The notes under the pieces were generated by a model. It saw only the letters and a list, made by a program, of their open reading frames with translations, did no database searches and was not told the DNA's origin. Position numbers and translations under genes: made by a program. Positions 22,354 through 35,000 of a DNA stretch of 64,000 nt are shown here, piece by piece (position 1 is the stretch's first letter; each line of letters begins with the position of its first letter). This DNA comes from Lonicera japonica (taxonomy: Eukaryota; Streptophyta; Magnoliopsida; Dipsacales; Caprifoliaceae): NCBI GenBank assembly GCA_021464415.1, contig CM038467.1, forward strand, positions 50,387,309 through 50,451,308, written 5' to 3'.

Positions 22354-25300
22354 TGGTGTCAAAATCTAAAAGTAGATAATTAACCAATCAATACTCGAAT
22401 ATTGGTGAATAAAAAGTAAATGCGACACAATGATGAACATATGACATTTTTTAATAAGATAGGTTCTTCCGGTAGCACTTATGCTATTCCGACAATGCGC
22501 CCTCCTTTTGTATGTACTTTCTTTGTATTAGCTTAAAAGAAACCAACTTGGATGAGAATATAAGCTATCAACTTTTCTCTCTACAATTTCACTAATTCTA
22601 TTTATAAGTACAGAATTAGGATTTCAAATATTTCAATAGGATGAATAATTAATTGTGTAGTAGAGAGAGTGTATAACGGTTATTGATATTTTTTGTGTAT
22701 GAAAAGAGAGAGTATAAAACTCTTCTATCTCACCTTCATTAATTGAGAGAGAGATAAAGAGAGCCGAAATTTCTTTTTCTCTTGAAAAGAGAAAGTATAA
22801 GACCTTCAAATATTCTTCTTGAGTTGGCATGTATTTGTATTGCCAATGGTTTTGCATCTCTTGGATGAGATGGGTGGTGTCTTGAATGAATAAACGAGAT
22901 GAGGTATTTATAAGTAAATGGGAAATATTAAAAAGGTAAATTTGATGAAAATGAAGGGCAAACAGGTAATTTAATAAAGGTTAATGGATGTGAGTGAAAT
23001 TTTAGTGAAGGTATGTGGAATATTATTTAAAGGAAATAGTGGAATATTATTTTTGTAGGCCAATAGTAAAATTAGTATTTACCCTCATTAATTGCCTCCT
23101 ATCTTTTACTTTTATGCAGAAAGTTGAATGTGAATGATAAATATCTTTGCTAAGTGTTCCGGCTCAAAACTGAGGTGTGAGAGCAGGCACTTGTTAAGAA
23201 AGATGATCATGTGGAGAGCTTGAATAATCTATGTGTAGGGCTTTGTTAACAATTGACCATAAGTTTGTAGAGCTTGGAACATTGATGTGTAAAGATGGCT
23301 AGACTTTGATCATTAGTCTTGGAGTTTTAGAACTTTATTGTGTAAGGCTGACTAGACGTTGATCTAGAGTCGTAGTTCAAGGAAGCTAGATTTCAGATGT
23401 TAGTCACTGAGCTCGAAAAATCAATGTATTGAGATTGTTAGACATTGAATGCAAGTCGTAGAGCTTGAACATTAATGTGTAGAGTTCGCTATACTTTTGG
23501 TTATAAGTAGGGAAGCTTTGGTCGTTAGTATAATTGTTTGATTCTACTTAGACCCTTTTTAATTGTCTTCAAATTCTCGATCTCACTTTAGCTTTGTGGA
23601 AGTTTAATATCCACTTAAAATTTCTTATTTTGGTTTGTCAGATGAACTTGATGAAAATTACATTAAATTGTAATTTTTTGGGAGCTCGTCGATTTTACCT
23701 ACAATAAAGATCATTGATCATAAGAAAATGATAGAACTTTAGATATATCAATATAGAGAGAGAAAAACCATATATGAGTTATTAAAAAATAACTTATCTC
23801 TTCTTTTGGGTTTTATCCCATTGGGTTAACCGTAATTGGATTCTTGAATGATTATTATCACTTCTTGACTCGTCTATTTTCTCACAATTTTTTAGATCAT
23901 AAGTGTCGGCGAGGGATTTGTACTTTAAACAAGTGTTTTCGAGACATTCCACTTGAGTTTCAAGTATGCTTGTTTTTCTCAGGGCTTTCCGAAGTGTAAA
24001 TGTCCTTACTAAACTGACCTTTGGCGAGGGTTTTGTACTTTAAACAAGTGTTTCAAAAATATTCCACTTGAGTTTAAAGTATGCTTGTTTTTCTTAGGGC
24101 TTTCTGAAGTGTTAATTTCCATACTAAATTAACCTCTAGTGAAGGTTTTGTACTTTAAACAAGTATTCCAGAGATATTCCATTTGAATTTAAAGTATGCC
24201 TATTTTTCTCAAGGCTTTTCGAAGTATAAGTGTCCTTACTAAACTGACCTCTAGCGAGTGTTTTATACTTGAAAGAAGTGTTTCGAAGATATTCCACTTG
24301 AGTTTAAAGTATGCCTATTTTTCTCAGGGCTTTTCGGAGTGTAAGAGTCCTTACTAAACCGACCTCTAGCAAGAGTTTTATACTTTAAACAAGTGTTCCG
24401 GAGATATTCCACTTGAATTTAAAGTATGCCTATTTTTCTCAAGGCTTTTTGAAGTGTTTATTTTTCTCAAGGCTTTTCGAAGTGTAAGTGTCCTTACTAA
24501 ACCGACCTCTAGCGAGAGTTTTATAATTGAAATAAGTGTTTCAGAGATATTCCACTTGAGTTTAAAGTATGCATGTTTTTCTCAGGACTTTTCGGAGTGT
24601 AGGTGTCCTTACTAAACTGACCTCTAGTGAGAATTTTATACTTTAAACAAGTGTTCCAGAGATATTCCACTTGAATTTAAAGAATGCCTGATTTTCTCAG
24701 GGCTTTTCGGAATGTAAGTGTCCTCACTAAACCAATCTCTAACGAGGGTTTTATACTTTAAACAAGTGTTCTGGAGATATTTCACTTGAATGTTTAAAGT
24801 ATGCATGTTTTTCTCAGGGCTTTCTAGAGTGTAAGCGTGCTCTTTTGTGCCTGGTGCGTCTACTAAACTGAATTGGACAAGCATTCACTTGTGTAATGCT
24901 TATGAATTTTTGCATTCTCCGCGGAGTGTTCTAGAGATTTGCCACTTAAATTTAAAGTATGGATGTTTTTCTCAAGGCTTTTTGAAGTGTAAATGTCCTT
25001 ACTAAATCGACCTCTAGCGAGAGTTTTATACTTGAAACAAGTGTTCCAAAGATATTCCACTTGAGTTTAAAGTATGCTTGTTTTTCTTAGGGCTTTTCGA
25101 AGTGTAAGTGTCCTTACTAAATCGACCTCTAGCGAGAGTTTTATACTTTAAACAAGTGTTATGGAGATATTTAACTTGAGTTTAAAGTATGCCTGCTTTT
25201 CTCAGGGCTTTCCGAAGTGTAAGTGTACTTACTAAACCAATCTCGAACAAGTGTTTTGTACTTTAAACAAGTGTTCCGGAGATATTCCACTTGCATGATT

Positions 25301-26363
25301 AAAGTATGCATGTTTTTTTCACGGCTTTTTATAGTGTAAGTGTGCTCTTTTACGCCTGGTGCATCTACTAAACTGAATTAGACAAAGATTCACTTGCGCA
25401 GTGCTTATGTATTTTCGCATTTTCTGCTACTGGGATTTTCACATTTTTTGTTGTAGAAACTTTATACCGCAGGTTTGGACCCCGAGATATCCGAATTTGG
25501 GAAAGGCTTGAACTGTAAAGTTGTGGCTCTTGACATTTTCTGCAAAATGAACTCTAGAATCGCATAATTTGGAGTTTTGAGCACAAAGTTATGCGCCTGA
25601 GAATACTGAGCTACTGTAGGCTCGTGGAATTTGGGGCTTTTTCATCGATAATTCACTTATAATTTTTAAAGAACAAGAGTTTTAGAGAGCTTATTGTTCC
25701 CATAGATAGCACCAACTTATGGTGTCAAAATCTAAAAGTAGATAATTAACCAATCAATAAGTGAATATCAGTCTATAAAAAGTAAATATGGCGCATTGAT
25801 GAACATATGGCGTTTTTTAATAAGTTAGGTTCCTCCGGTAGCGCTTATGCTATTCTGGCAGTACGTCCTCCTTTGTAACTATAGAATTAAGGTTACAAAT
25901 ATTTTAATAGGATGAATAATAAACTGTGTAGGAGAGAGTGTGTATAATGATTGTTGATATTTTTAGGGTATGAAAAGAAAGAGTATAAAGACCCTTTTAT
26001 CTCTCTTCCATTGATTGAGAGAGAGATAAAGAGAGCAGAAATTTATTTTTCTCTTGAGAAGAGAGAGTATAAGACCCTTAAATCTTATTCTTGAATTGCA
26101 TTGTATTTGTATTGCCAATGATTTTTTTATCTCTTGGATGAGATGGGTGGTGTCTTGAATGAATAAATGAGATGAGATATTTATAGGTAAATGGAGAATG
26201 TTAAATGGGTAAATTTGATGAAAATGAGGGGCAAAAAGGTAAATTAGTAAAGTTTAATCGATGTGAGTGGAATTTTAGTGGAGGTGAGTGGAATATTATT
26301 TAAAGAAAATAGTAGAATATTATTTTTGTAGACCAATGGTAAAATTAGTATTTACCCTCATCA
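22354..26363 (-). mobile_element. Non-autonomous LTR retrotransposon with internal tandem array
   Basis: Two direct LTRs, 22354-23087 and 25720-26360, share TGGTGTCAAAATCTAAAAG at the start and AAAATTAGTATTTACCCTCA at the end, with high similarity between (for example TCCGGTAGC and GGATGAGATGGGTGGTGTCT). On the minus strand the right LTR is followed by TTGGTGCTATCTATGGGAA, like a primer-binding region, so transcription runs leftward. The 2.6-kb interior has no gag or pol and is dominated by a tandem array. CTTTTAA occurs on both outer flanks. This fits a LARD-like element, probably inserted in the CACTA-like sequence. Confidence 0.7.
23925..25400. repeat. Tandem array of about 12 units of ~116 bp with higher-order structure
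   Basis: Each unit contains TTTTATACTTTAAACAAGTG, GAGATATTCCACTTGA, TTTCTCAGGGCTTTTCG and CCTTACTAAA. Most units are spaced 114-118 bp apart, with one small internal duplication near 24450. Two longer variant units (about 24850 and 25363) share GGTGC(G/A)TCTACTAAACTGAATT, marking a higher-order period of about 500 bp. The array lies between the two LTRs and codes for nothing convincing. Confidence 0.8.
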
Positions 26364-27109
26364 CTTTTAAAATAAGATCCAATATGACTATAAAATTGTG
26401 TGTAAAAGAACAAAATCAAGAAAATTTACTATAAACCACTTTTTCTCTCTCTAGACCTATTTTCTCCATACAACATGCATGTAGGTTTCGAATATGAATG
26501 TAAAATAAAGTGGTTTTATTTTTTTATTTTTTTGTATATATGGTGAATAATTATGGATAGAAAATAACCCGACCATTCCTTTATTTTTAAATTTTTTTTA
26601 ATCTTTTACAAACTTAATTAGTTTGTTTTCCTTAAAAAATGTATGTTACTTTTATAAGCAAATGTTACTACCAATGGTACCATTTGTTTACAATTGAAAT
26701 TTTAGAAATATATAATGTTATTGTAATAATAATAAGTTACACTAATTTTTTCAAATATTTATTTTTGTATATATTTATAAAGGATTTTGAATGACAAAAT
26801 GCCCAACCCGACCTTAATGGGGTCAATCATATCATAAACGAGGACATATTGGATTTTTCCAATTAATAACCACCTCAATCTAGTCCAATAAAATATATCT
26901 TTTGATATCTCATGTTTACTTTAGCAAACCTTTCCCCCGAGCTTGACAGTTAGACCAGTTGTCATTTTTATTAGAGATAACTCATTTATATGGGTTTAGA
27001 AAAAGCTAGGCTTGTTGTAGTGTGATTTATTGTGTATACAATTTTCTCAACATAAATTTTTGGGTTGTACGCTATTCAGATGATGGTTATTTTATTTTTT
27101 TTTGGGGGG
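26364..27109. other. Non-coding sequence, possibly the rest of the CACTA-like element
   Basis: A/T-rich sequence without a gene. TTGTTGTAGTG near 27010 resembles an inverted CACTA end. A short G run occurs at about 27105-27113. Confidence 0.35.
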
Positions 27110-27970
27110 GGGGATAATTGCAAAAAATGGTAACGAACTTTGCTCGTTTTTCCACTTTGGTCATTATACCTCTTTTTTTGTTTTAACATAAAAACCACTG
27201 AACTTTCAAAAAAATTCACTGTTTGCATTCCATTTGCCCTGATTTAACAGACATACTGATGTGGCAAGCCAACTCAATAAAAAAAGACGATGTGGCATGC
27301 CAACTCATGTACTTATTTTCTTAACATTAACTATTGTTTGTGCCGGAAAAGTCCGAAAATCTCATCAAAAATGTCATTGGCTACTTATCTTCTTTCTCTC
27401 TCTAATCTATCAATTGCCACCATTAGATCTAATTTCATTTTAGGTTTAGATCTAATCATATTTTAGGTTTAGATTTGTTTAATTAGAGTAAGAAATGATA
27501 ACCCAAAGAAGATGCTTTATTTTTGAGTATTTATTCTCTCTCTCTTTCTCTACATGTATAATCATGTCTCTATAAATATATAATATATTTTGAATCTGAC
27601 TATTTAAGAGTAGGAGATATGAGATAACACAGCTTGGCGGTGAAAGGTTGGAGCTAGAGTTGTAATTAATGCGATTATGGTGGTGGTGATCGTAAGCGAG
27701 GTAGCTCTAGTGATGAGGAGAGAGATGGGGAGGGAAGAGAGAGAAAGAGAGAGTGAGGGATTGTGAGTGTAGTAAGAGAAACATTTTTTTTGTCTCATTA
27801 ATGTTGAAGAGGAGGCAATCAAAAAAAAAAATTGTTAAAGAGGCAAATCATCTAAGAAACAAATTTTAGATTTAGTTGGAAAGCCACATCATAAAAAATG
27901 TGCCATGCCACCATTTTTGTTAAGTTGGACAAATGGAATGCTTAAATTGAAAAAAAAATGAGAGTTTGCC
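27110..27970. mobile_element. Degenerate MULE-like element
   Basis: About 27115-27290 (AATTGCAAAAAATGG..., GCATTCCATTTGCCCTGATT, GATGTGGCAAGCC) is the inverted counterpart of about 27870-27965 (GGAAAGCCACATCAT, GACAAATGGAATGC, TTTGCCATTT). This 'drug-label' style of terminal sequence, with long imperfect inverted ends, resembles non-autonomous Mutator-like elements. The target duplication is not determined. No transposase lies between the ends. Confidence 0.45.
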
Positions 27971-29916
27971 ATTTCCTGAACTCAACCACATGCTTCATCT
28001 CAGAAGCTAGAAGATGATGTGCAGACTATAATAAAAAGAAGAAGATTAGTTGAGAAATAACCAAGTGCACCTGCAATTAGAAAATGGAGGAGTTCACTTA
28101 TAGCGATGAGATGATTGAAGCCATCTATCCTCAAATTACTAGCGCTTTGGCGGTTAAGGACATCCTTATCCTTTGGCAACAAAAGGGTGCCAACCAATCT
28201 TAGGAAATCTTCCCTATCTTCTAAGGATGAATTAGTCTTGTTGACTCGCAGTTAGTTTTCAATATATGTAGCCAAAGAGAATAGGCGTTAGTATCCGCCT
28301 CGATAGCTCTAGAAGATCCCCACTTCAAAGTTGAGGAGGACATTGGGTTTTTGCCGAACAACCTTGGTCGTATCCTCCACTTCTATAGTTTGTGCAATGT
28401 TGGCTGGTGGAATTAGCTATCCAGTTTGAATCTCTAAGGTTTCAACTTTCTAGACAAGAGATATAGAGGTGACAACTTGAGGAGTAAAAGTCATATGTCT
28501 CTTTTTGGATGGCTGTTTGAGCCCCCAGAAGTTATGGCTCTACCTTGAGCACTCTGTTGAAGCATTATTTTAGCTATAGTCAACCTAGCCATGTCCTCAA
28601 ATTCTAGAGGAGGGCTAGGAGTTCTTCTATTTATTCTTCTCTTTTGGAGCCGTAAGGACTTTACGAATAAATTCCCAGTCCTTTTGTCCTCGACTAAGGG
28701 GAGACCTTCACTTTCAAACTCAGAAACAATTACAATTGACCTTTGTTTCTGAGTATTTGTCGAGTAGTTAAGACACTCACAAAAGTAACAGCCTCAGCCA
28801 AGCCTTATTGAATTCTTAACAGCGGATGAATGACTAAAGCCCATGTAGTTGTTACTTTGATAGTCCTGGCTCTAACTCTCTTTTGCCTTGCTTTCCTCCT
28901 CATTAAAGATCTTTTGTGCTTAGAGTCTTGCTTGGACAGCTCGTCGTGTTCTCGGCGTGCTTGTCTTAATTCATTGTCTAAGATGAGTTTGGTATTGATG
29001 ATTTTGTATTTCTTGAAGATGTGATATCTAACGTTCCAATTTAGTTTAGGGCGAACCTGCTGAGTGGAGTTGTTTATGGTAAAAAAAAGGTCATGAAGGA
29101 GTAAGAATAGCCAAAAAAGATATGCACCGACCTGGGGTGGTTTGATGGGCTTGGATTCCCACCCCTAGCGTTGTGGGTGATTGCGTTTACTTGATCAATG
29201 TCGATGAAATATGAGGCAATTTCTTAAAATCATCCTTAACATCTGAAATTGCAAATTATACGAGAAGAAAAAGATTTTGTCATAATGCTGACTTTATTAA
29301 CTCGGCAATAAAACAAATATTTAAAAAAAAAAAAGGGAGTACAAACTAGGGGTGCCCAATTGCCTAAAAACTGGATCATTTATTGGGTTAGGTTCCATGA
29401 CCTCATTTACTACGACAATGTCTCATAAATTTCCTTATGAAAGATAAGCAAACCTTCAACTAGTGATATGGAGTTTAATTTGGCGTTTAAGTTCCATTTC
29501 CCCTAAGATTTATTAAGACCATACCAATATTTTATTTCTTTTAAGCCAAGCGACAAATCAAATCATATGTTCAACTCAGCCACCCCTAAAGTTATCATAA
29601 TTGTGTTTATAGTGAGTTAGCCAAGGTGGAATCTAGCGTCCCTAAGAAACTAGACTAGCAATAGATCAAGGGATAACCTCAAACCGACCTGCATGAAAAA
29701 TGAGGTCCTTATGGGATATGTTCCCTCATTTATGGAAATATCATCGTAAGGATTCACCTTAGGGTTACATTCATGCCAAGTATACCTTCAAGGATGATAT
29801 TTCCATAACTCAAAGAGCAAACCTACCCATAACTCAAAGACAGCACACTAGCCATTAGTATTGCAGCACATGTCAAATTACAACTGAATAAAGAGAACTT
29901 ATATGAGAAGCCAACA
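27971..29916. other. Decayed sequence with scattered coding-like traces
   Basis: On the minus strand, fragments with protein-like composition appear: an open stretch at 28000-28197 (LLLPKDKDVLNRQSASNLR...) and a Lys/Arg/Gln-rich, coiled-coil-like stretch at about 28830-29030 (LRQAREHDELSK-type). They are separated by stops. Their base composition is less A/T-rich than the surroundings. They could be remains of a retroelement gag region or of a host gene. I do not recognise a family. From about 29340 to 29916 nothing is identifiable. Confidence 0.35.
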
Positions 29917-29921
29917 ACTTT

Positions 29922-31427
29922 GTAATAAAAAAGACCGGGGGTCGATTGCCTAGGTAAATTTTAGGGTTTTTATAAAAAACAATTTGATATTTAATAAGCG
30001 GAATTAAAACCCTAGGTCTACTCAATTTTATTGTTGAAACATGTGTTGTGTTATCTAACAATTAAATTAGTAATCACACAAAAAACAATAACACAACATG
30101 AGAAATTTACGAGGTATCCCTACTTGCGTAGAAAAAAATTTCGGGATAAACCGACAGTGCTTCACTATAATCAAAACTGAATTACAAACTCGCTGACTTA
30201 GAAAAATTGCCTTCCCACAATTTACGCAACAATCTCGTCAATTCCTTGAATATAGAATCCAACCGCAGCTAGTTTAGCGTAGCACTTTCTGCTTTTTGGG
30301 CTTCACCGTCGCCTCCTTCTACGCACTTGATCATAATTCTTCACTACTGCCTGCAATCTCCTTTATTGCGCATCAACCACTTTGCTCACCCCATTTTCAA
30401 TCGCAGCCGAAGGCACTTCCGCAGGACCGTGAATGTTTGGAGCCTAATTCTTAAAGTTGAAGAACAATAGCATCTTCTATGGCATGTAAACAAAACATAG
30501 GTTGTGTTTCAAAACTCATAAAAATTTATTATAATGTTTCGATATTTTCTCTCTCAAAATATTCTCTAGAATCATTTATTTTTAATCTAAATAAATGGTT
30601 ATATTTATAGGAATAATATAGGATCAAAGTTTTTTTAAAAATATGTGAAAAATATTTAAAAAAATAAATTTTTGCGATAAAAAATCATATTCCAAGAAAT
30701 AGTGTTGGACCGGAACAAGTCGAAAAAGTGTGAACCAGTTCAGAAGGTCGGATTTCAATTCCAAGTGCACTTTATCGCAGGACCGATACACATTAGCAAT
30801 CAAAGCAGCCTAATTAAAGCGGCATGCTCCTGTATCAAGTGCACACGTGTAATGGCATCAAAGTAATGCATGGAATGGCTTGCCCCATTATGAAAAATAA
30901 AGAAAAGCCAACACGTGGGTTTTGAACAAATAAAGGCATTTTTGACTTTTTCAAAAAATTTAACTTTTTCTTTCTTTAATTAAAATCATTTATTTAAATT
31001 TTTTTTATTTTTATTTTTCATTTTACTTTATTTTACCATATTAAATCGGTTTGGATATCAATTAGACTCAAATTTTAGAGCCAACTTTATAGAACACGTT
31101 AGAAGTGAAAAAAAAAAAATTTTCTTAATAATTTGTGTCAATTGGCCTTTTCGGATTTCAGTAGAATTTAGTAAAAATACTTAAAAATAAATTTAACTCA
31201 AAAGATTTTTAAAATTTTGAATATTAAGCTCAAACACCACCTATATTTTGAATCAAACTATAAAATCAATTTCCCTTTGGTCCTGAATTATATGCGATAA
31301 ATCCGATAAGTTTGGCGAATTTTGGTTAATTATCGCGTATTCAAATTTTCAATTTAACTCAAACAATTACAACAAAAAAAGTGCTTTTGCCATCGAAATC
31401 AAACCAACTTAAAATATAAACTTAACA
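29922..31427 (-). repeat. 3' LTR of the copia-type element
   Basis: The left end TAATAAAAAAGACC corresponds to TGATTAAAAATTC of the 5' LTR (TG changed to TA). The right end is TATAAACTTAACA. Shared marks with other copies include ACATGTGTTGTGTTATCTAACA, split here as ACATGTGTTGTG and TTATCTAACA, and GAGGTATCCCTACTT. Directly to the right is the complement of the polypurine tract. Confidence 0.75.
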
Positions 31428-32070
31428 ATCTCCCCCTTTGGCTCTTCCGATGACAAAACATATATTGCTAATACAGACGCTTTCAACGTGATATCTATAA
31501 CATCTCATTACATACTCTAAGTTGAATTAGTTCACAACAACAAGACTAAACAAACATGCTTAATTCTAAGTCTCGATGTCGGCTTCAACACTTCACAAGA
31601 CAAAAGAGCGAGCTGAAAAATCAATTTGTTAATCCTGAAACACCAGGACTTAACAAACACTTAGTAAAACACGGGTGTAAAAAGATAATCAAATAAGCAA
31701 ATATATATATATATATCTCCCCTTCAAAATGTTCATACTTACTACTTACCCTCTTATATACATTATCCCCTTCATCTCTCCCCCTTTTGTTGTAGGAATA
31801 AACAAAGTAATGAGTGTGAAAAGTGGCAAAGAATAGAAAACAAGATCATGCAAAGAAATCAATATCAATTAATACCAATTGCAAATCCTGTTCAAGTAAA
31901 GAGATTTCAGCTACCAAAGGTATTCACTAATCTCAAAACCTTCTAACTAAGACCTCAAGAAACCCTTCTCACTAATTTCCAACTTTTGACGAATTTGGTT
32001 GGGAGTTTTAAGAGTTAAATAGCCAAAAAAAAATTATTTTAGCACAAATACTCGACAAGCATTGCTATTT

Positions 32071-35000
32071 TGTAATACCCCGTGTTCCTTTTTTTGTGTT
32101 GACCTTCTCTTAAGCCCAGTTAAGGCTTAATATCCGTTAGAGCACGAACACAGGGTTTCGAGCCCTTTGTACTTGAACTATAGAGCAATTGTAAGGTTAT
32201 TCGAGTGGTTCAAATATAAACCGAAGTGATAATCGCGTATTTTGACTTTTTGTGATTCATCATTTTTTGGCCAACTTTGAAAGGCCATAACTTCTTCATA
32301 GGATGTCTAAATAAGTCCCCATTTATGACCACATCTTCATTTCTTTCCCCTCTACAACTTTTGTGTTTGGACTGAATTGAGACTCAGCTATTTCAAGATC
32401 CATTTCGGGCTCAGAAAGTCATATGCTGCTGTAATTACTTCCATGATTGATCATGGAAGGCCATGTTCGATCATAGTCCTTTAGAAAGGTTCCAGAAGGT
32501 TCATGATCGATCATGGTTCAGACCTAAAGAGTTTTTAAGCGTTTTAAACCCGTTTTTAATCTATTTTACACCATCAACTCCCCATTTTCGAGCCATACAC
32601 ATACATATACCTCTAAAGGGTTCTAGAGAGAGAGAGCTAGAGATACTTAAAGGATTATTAAGGTTTTTTCACTCTTCTACAAGATTTGAGCTTCAAAACA
32701 CATTCACCTTCACTATTCATCATTTTTCACATTCGTCTTCGTCTATTAGAGCTTGGAGGCGAGTTAGGGTTTTGGCGGTACAACGTCTACGCATCATGAA
32801 CTCCTTAATCTAGCTACTATAAGGTGGTAACACCAGTAATAAACCCTTGATTGCAAATTATTGTTGTTGCATTGGAGTTTTTTACTCAAAATGGGGATTT
32901 AAAATGTATCATTAGTTCTTGTATGAGCCTTATTATCTTGCGGACACATCATACCCACTTTATAGCCTAAGGTATTTACTAGGCCAGAGGAGATTTCGGG
33001 ATTTATGTTTGGATTATGGTTGGTTATGGGTTATAAGAGGTAAATACATGTAGATATGCCCTTAGTTGTAAGTGTATGATATTATCTTCGAATTCACATT
33101 AGAAACCCATTTAGATGGAAGGGATATACACTCATTCTTGAGACTAGTGTCTTGTATAAACCTTTGTTAATGCTAATGTGGAGAATATTACCTAGATGCA
33201 TTCTACATATATTATAATCATAATTTTGTGAAACGTAGGTTTCCTTGGCCATAACCTAAAAAACTAATCGTGCCTTAGACGTGCTGATTAAGCGAGAATC
33301 ATAATAGCCAATGCATGGTTGGGTATAATAACTTGAGAACCATAATGCGGATCACAAAACCTCGATTATACATGTTTAACACATAATAAAATATGAGATA
33401 CAAATAATGAATCATATTATGTGAATAACGACTAGACAATGAGCATATGGATTATAAGTGTGATGACGACGCTTGTGTTATGATGATAATGTTGATTAAT
33501 AAATAGTGGGCAATTGCATATTGTATATACATTTATGATGAATGCCATATGTGTGATGAATGATGTCATAAATGATGACGTGATTGATGATACAATATGA
33601 TTTTATGATACAATTATACATATGGGCTGGATATGATGGACCGAGCACCAGATAACGCCGACGCGACTCGAAAATGGGTTGTCTATTGCCACCCCTTGGT
33701 GAAATTCCCTAAATCGTGCACCAAAAAAATGAAATAGGTAACTTCGCCTGTGGTTGTGGTTGCCCAAAAAGGAGAGCCCACTCTTTGTACCTTGCCTTCC
33801 CATTGGACTATGTGTTCTGCATTAGATGAGTTTTCTTGGTAGCGGAGTAGGTCCCGTGTGCCACTACTTACCTAATGGTGACTTCCCTAGGAGGTAGTTA
33901 TACTCCGTAGCAATTGTGGCCTCTCGGGAGAATCGATGATTACATCTTTGATGCACTGCTAGTACATTTGAGAATTCTTAATTGAATAGTTCTAAATAGT
34001 CCCCTAATGGTCATTACCCTGCTAGGGTATGCCTGGTGTAGCTCCTTTTAGAATGTCGATGTAATTTGTCTAAGGTGTTCTCCTTATTAATTATTTGGAG
34101 TGTCATTCCCGAAAAAATGTCTTGTGAGTTATCTCCGAATGACTTACTTGAAGAACCAAGTCCCTGAGCCACTGCCCATTCAGAGGAGACATGGACAAAA
34201 GCCTCAGAGCCTTCAAGATTTATTGCTTTGCGCCTAGACAACTGCGGGGAGAAACTAAGGCATTATACTAGAGATATGATATGGACGTTGTGTTGTGGTT
34301 GAATATTATTATCATTATTATCATTGTTGTATCATATATGTGTCGTTTATTATATAATGCTTCGGACTTGATTTTTACGAGATTAGATGAATGGGGACGC
34401 TTATCTAGCAGCTAATAGTATACATAGGAAAGAAAGGGCCATTCATAATGTAATAATGCCTAAAGTGGAAAGTGAGATGAACATTGGCCCTGGATACGAT
34501 AGGTAGGCACATGAGTGCGGATTGATAGTAAAGATAGATGACTATATCATAATGACGATAAAGCACTAATAATCAAAGTGACAACTATAGTCAATGTAAT
34601 AGCTATATAATATAATACTGTGGTATGATGTGCTAGAAGGATAATCCAGCGATATAGCATTCTAGACGGCCAAGTATGAAATTCATAGCACGCTATAATT
34701 AAAGATGGAATAATGATTACTTGGACAATAGTTATGACTTATGGAATAAGGACATATAGCATAGAAGAGTGTAAAGTTATACTTTAAAATGGATAATCCG
34801 TAGCATGTTGAACCTTAAGAAGCTAGAATTTGTTATGAGGTGACTTTAAACTAGCGATCTCCTCGAGTTATGGAAATTCCTTAGAGGTTGCCTTATGGAA
34901 TGGTTAGAAGAGAGATCGAGTAATCGGGTAAATGGCTTCCGGTGGCTAGGATAGAAATCCTAGTGGGGTTCGCATGCACTCGTGTATGATTGCATTGTAT

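Noticed and set aside
23925..25400. CRISPR-like array
   Set aside because: Units are whole tandem copies of ~116 bp without unique spacers, in plant nuclear DNA inside a retrotransposon.
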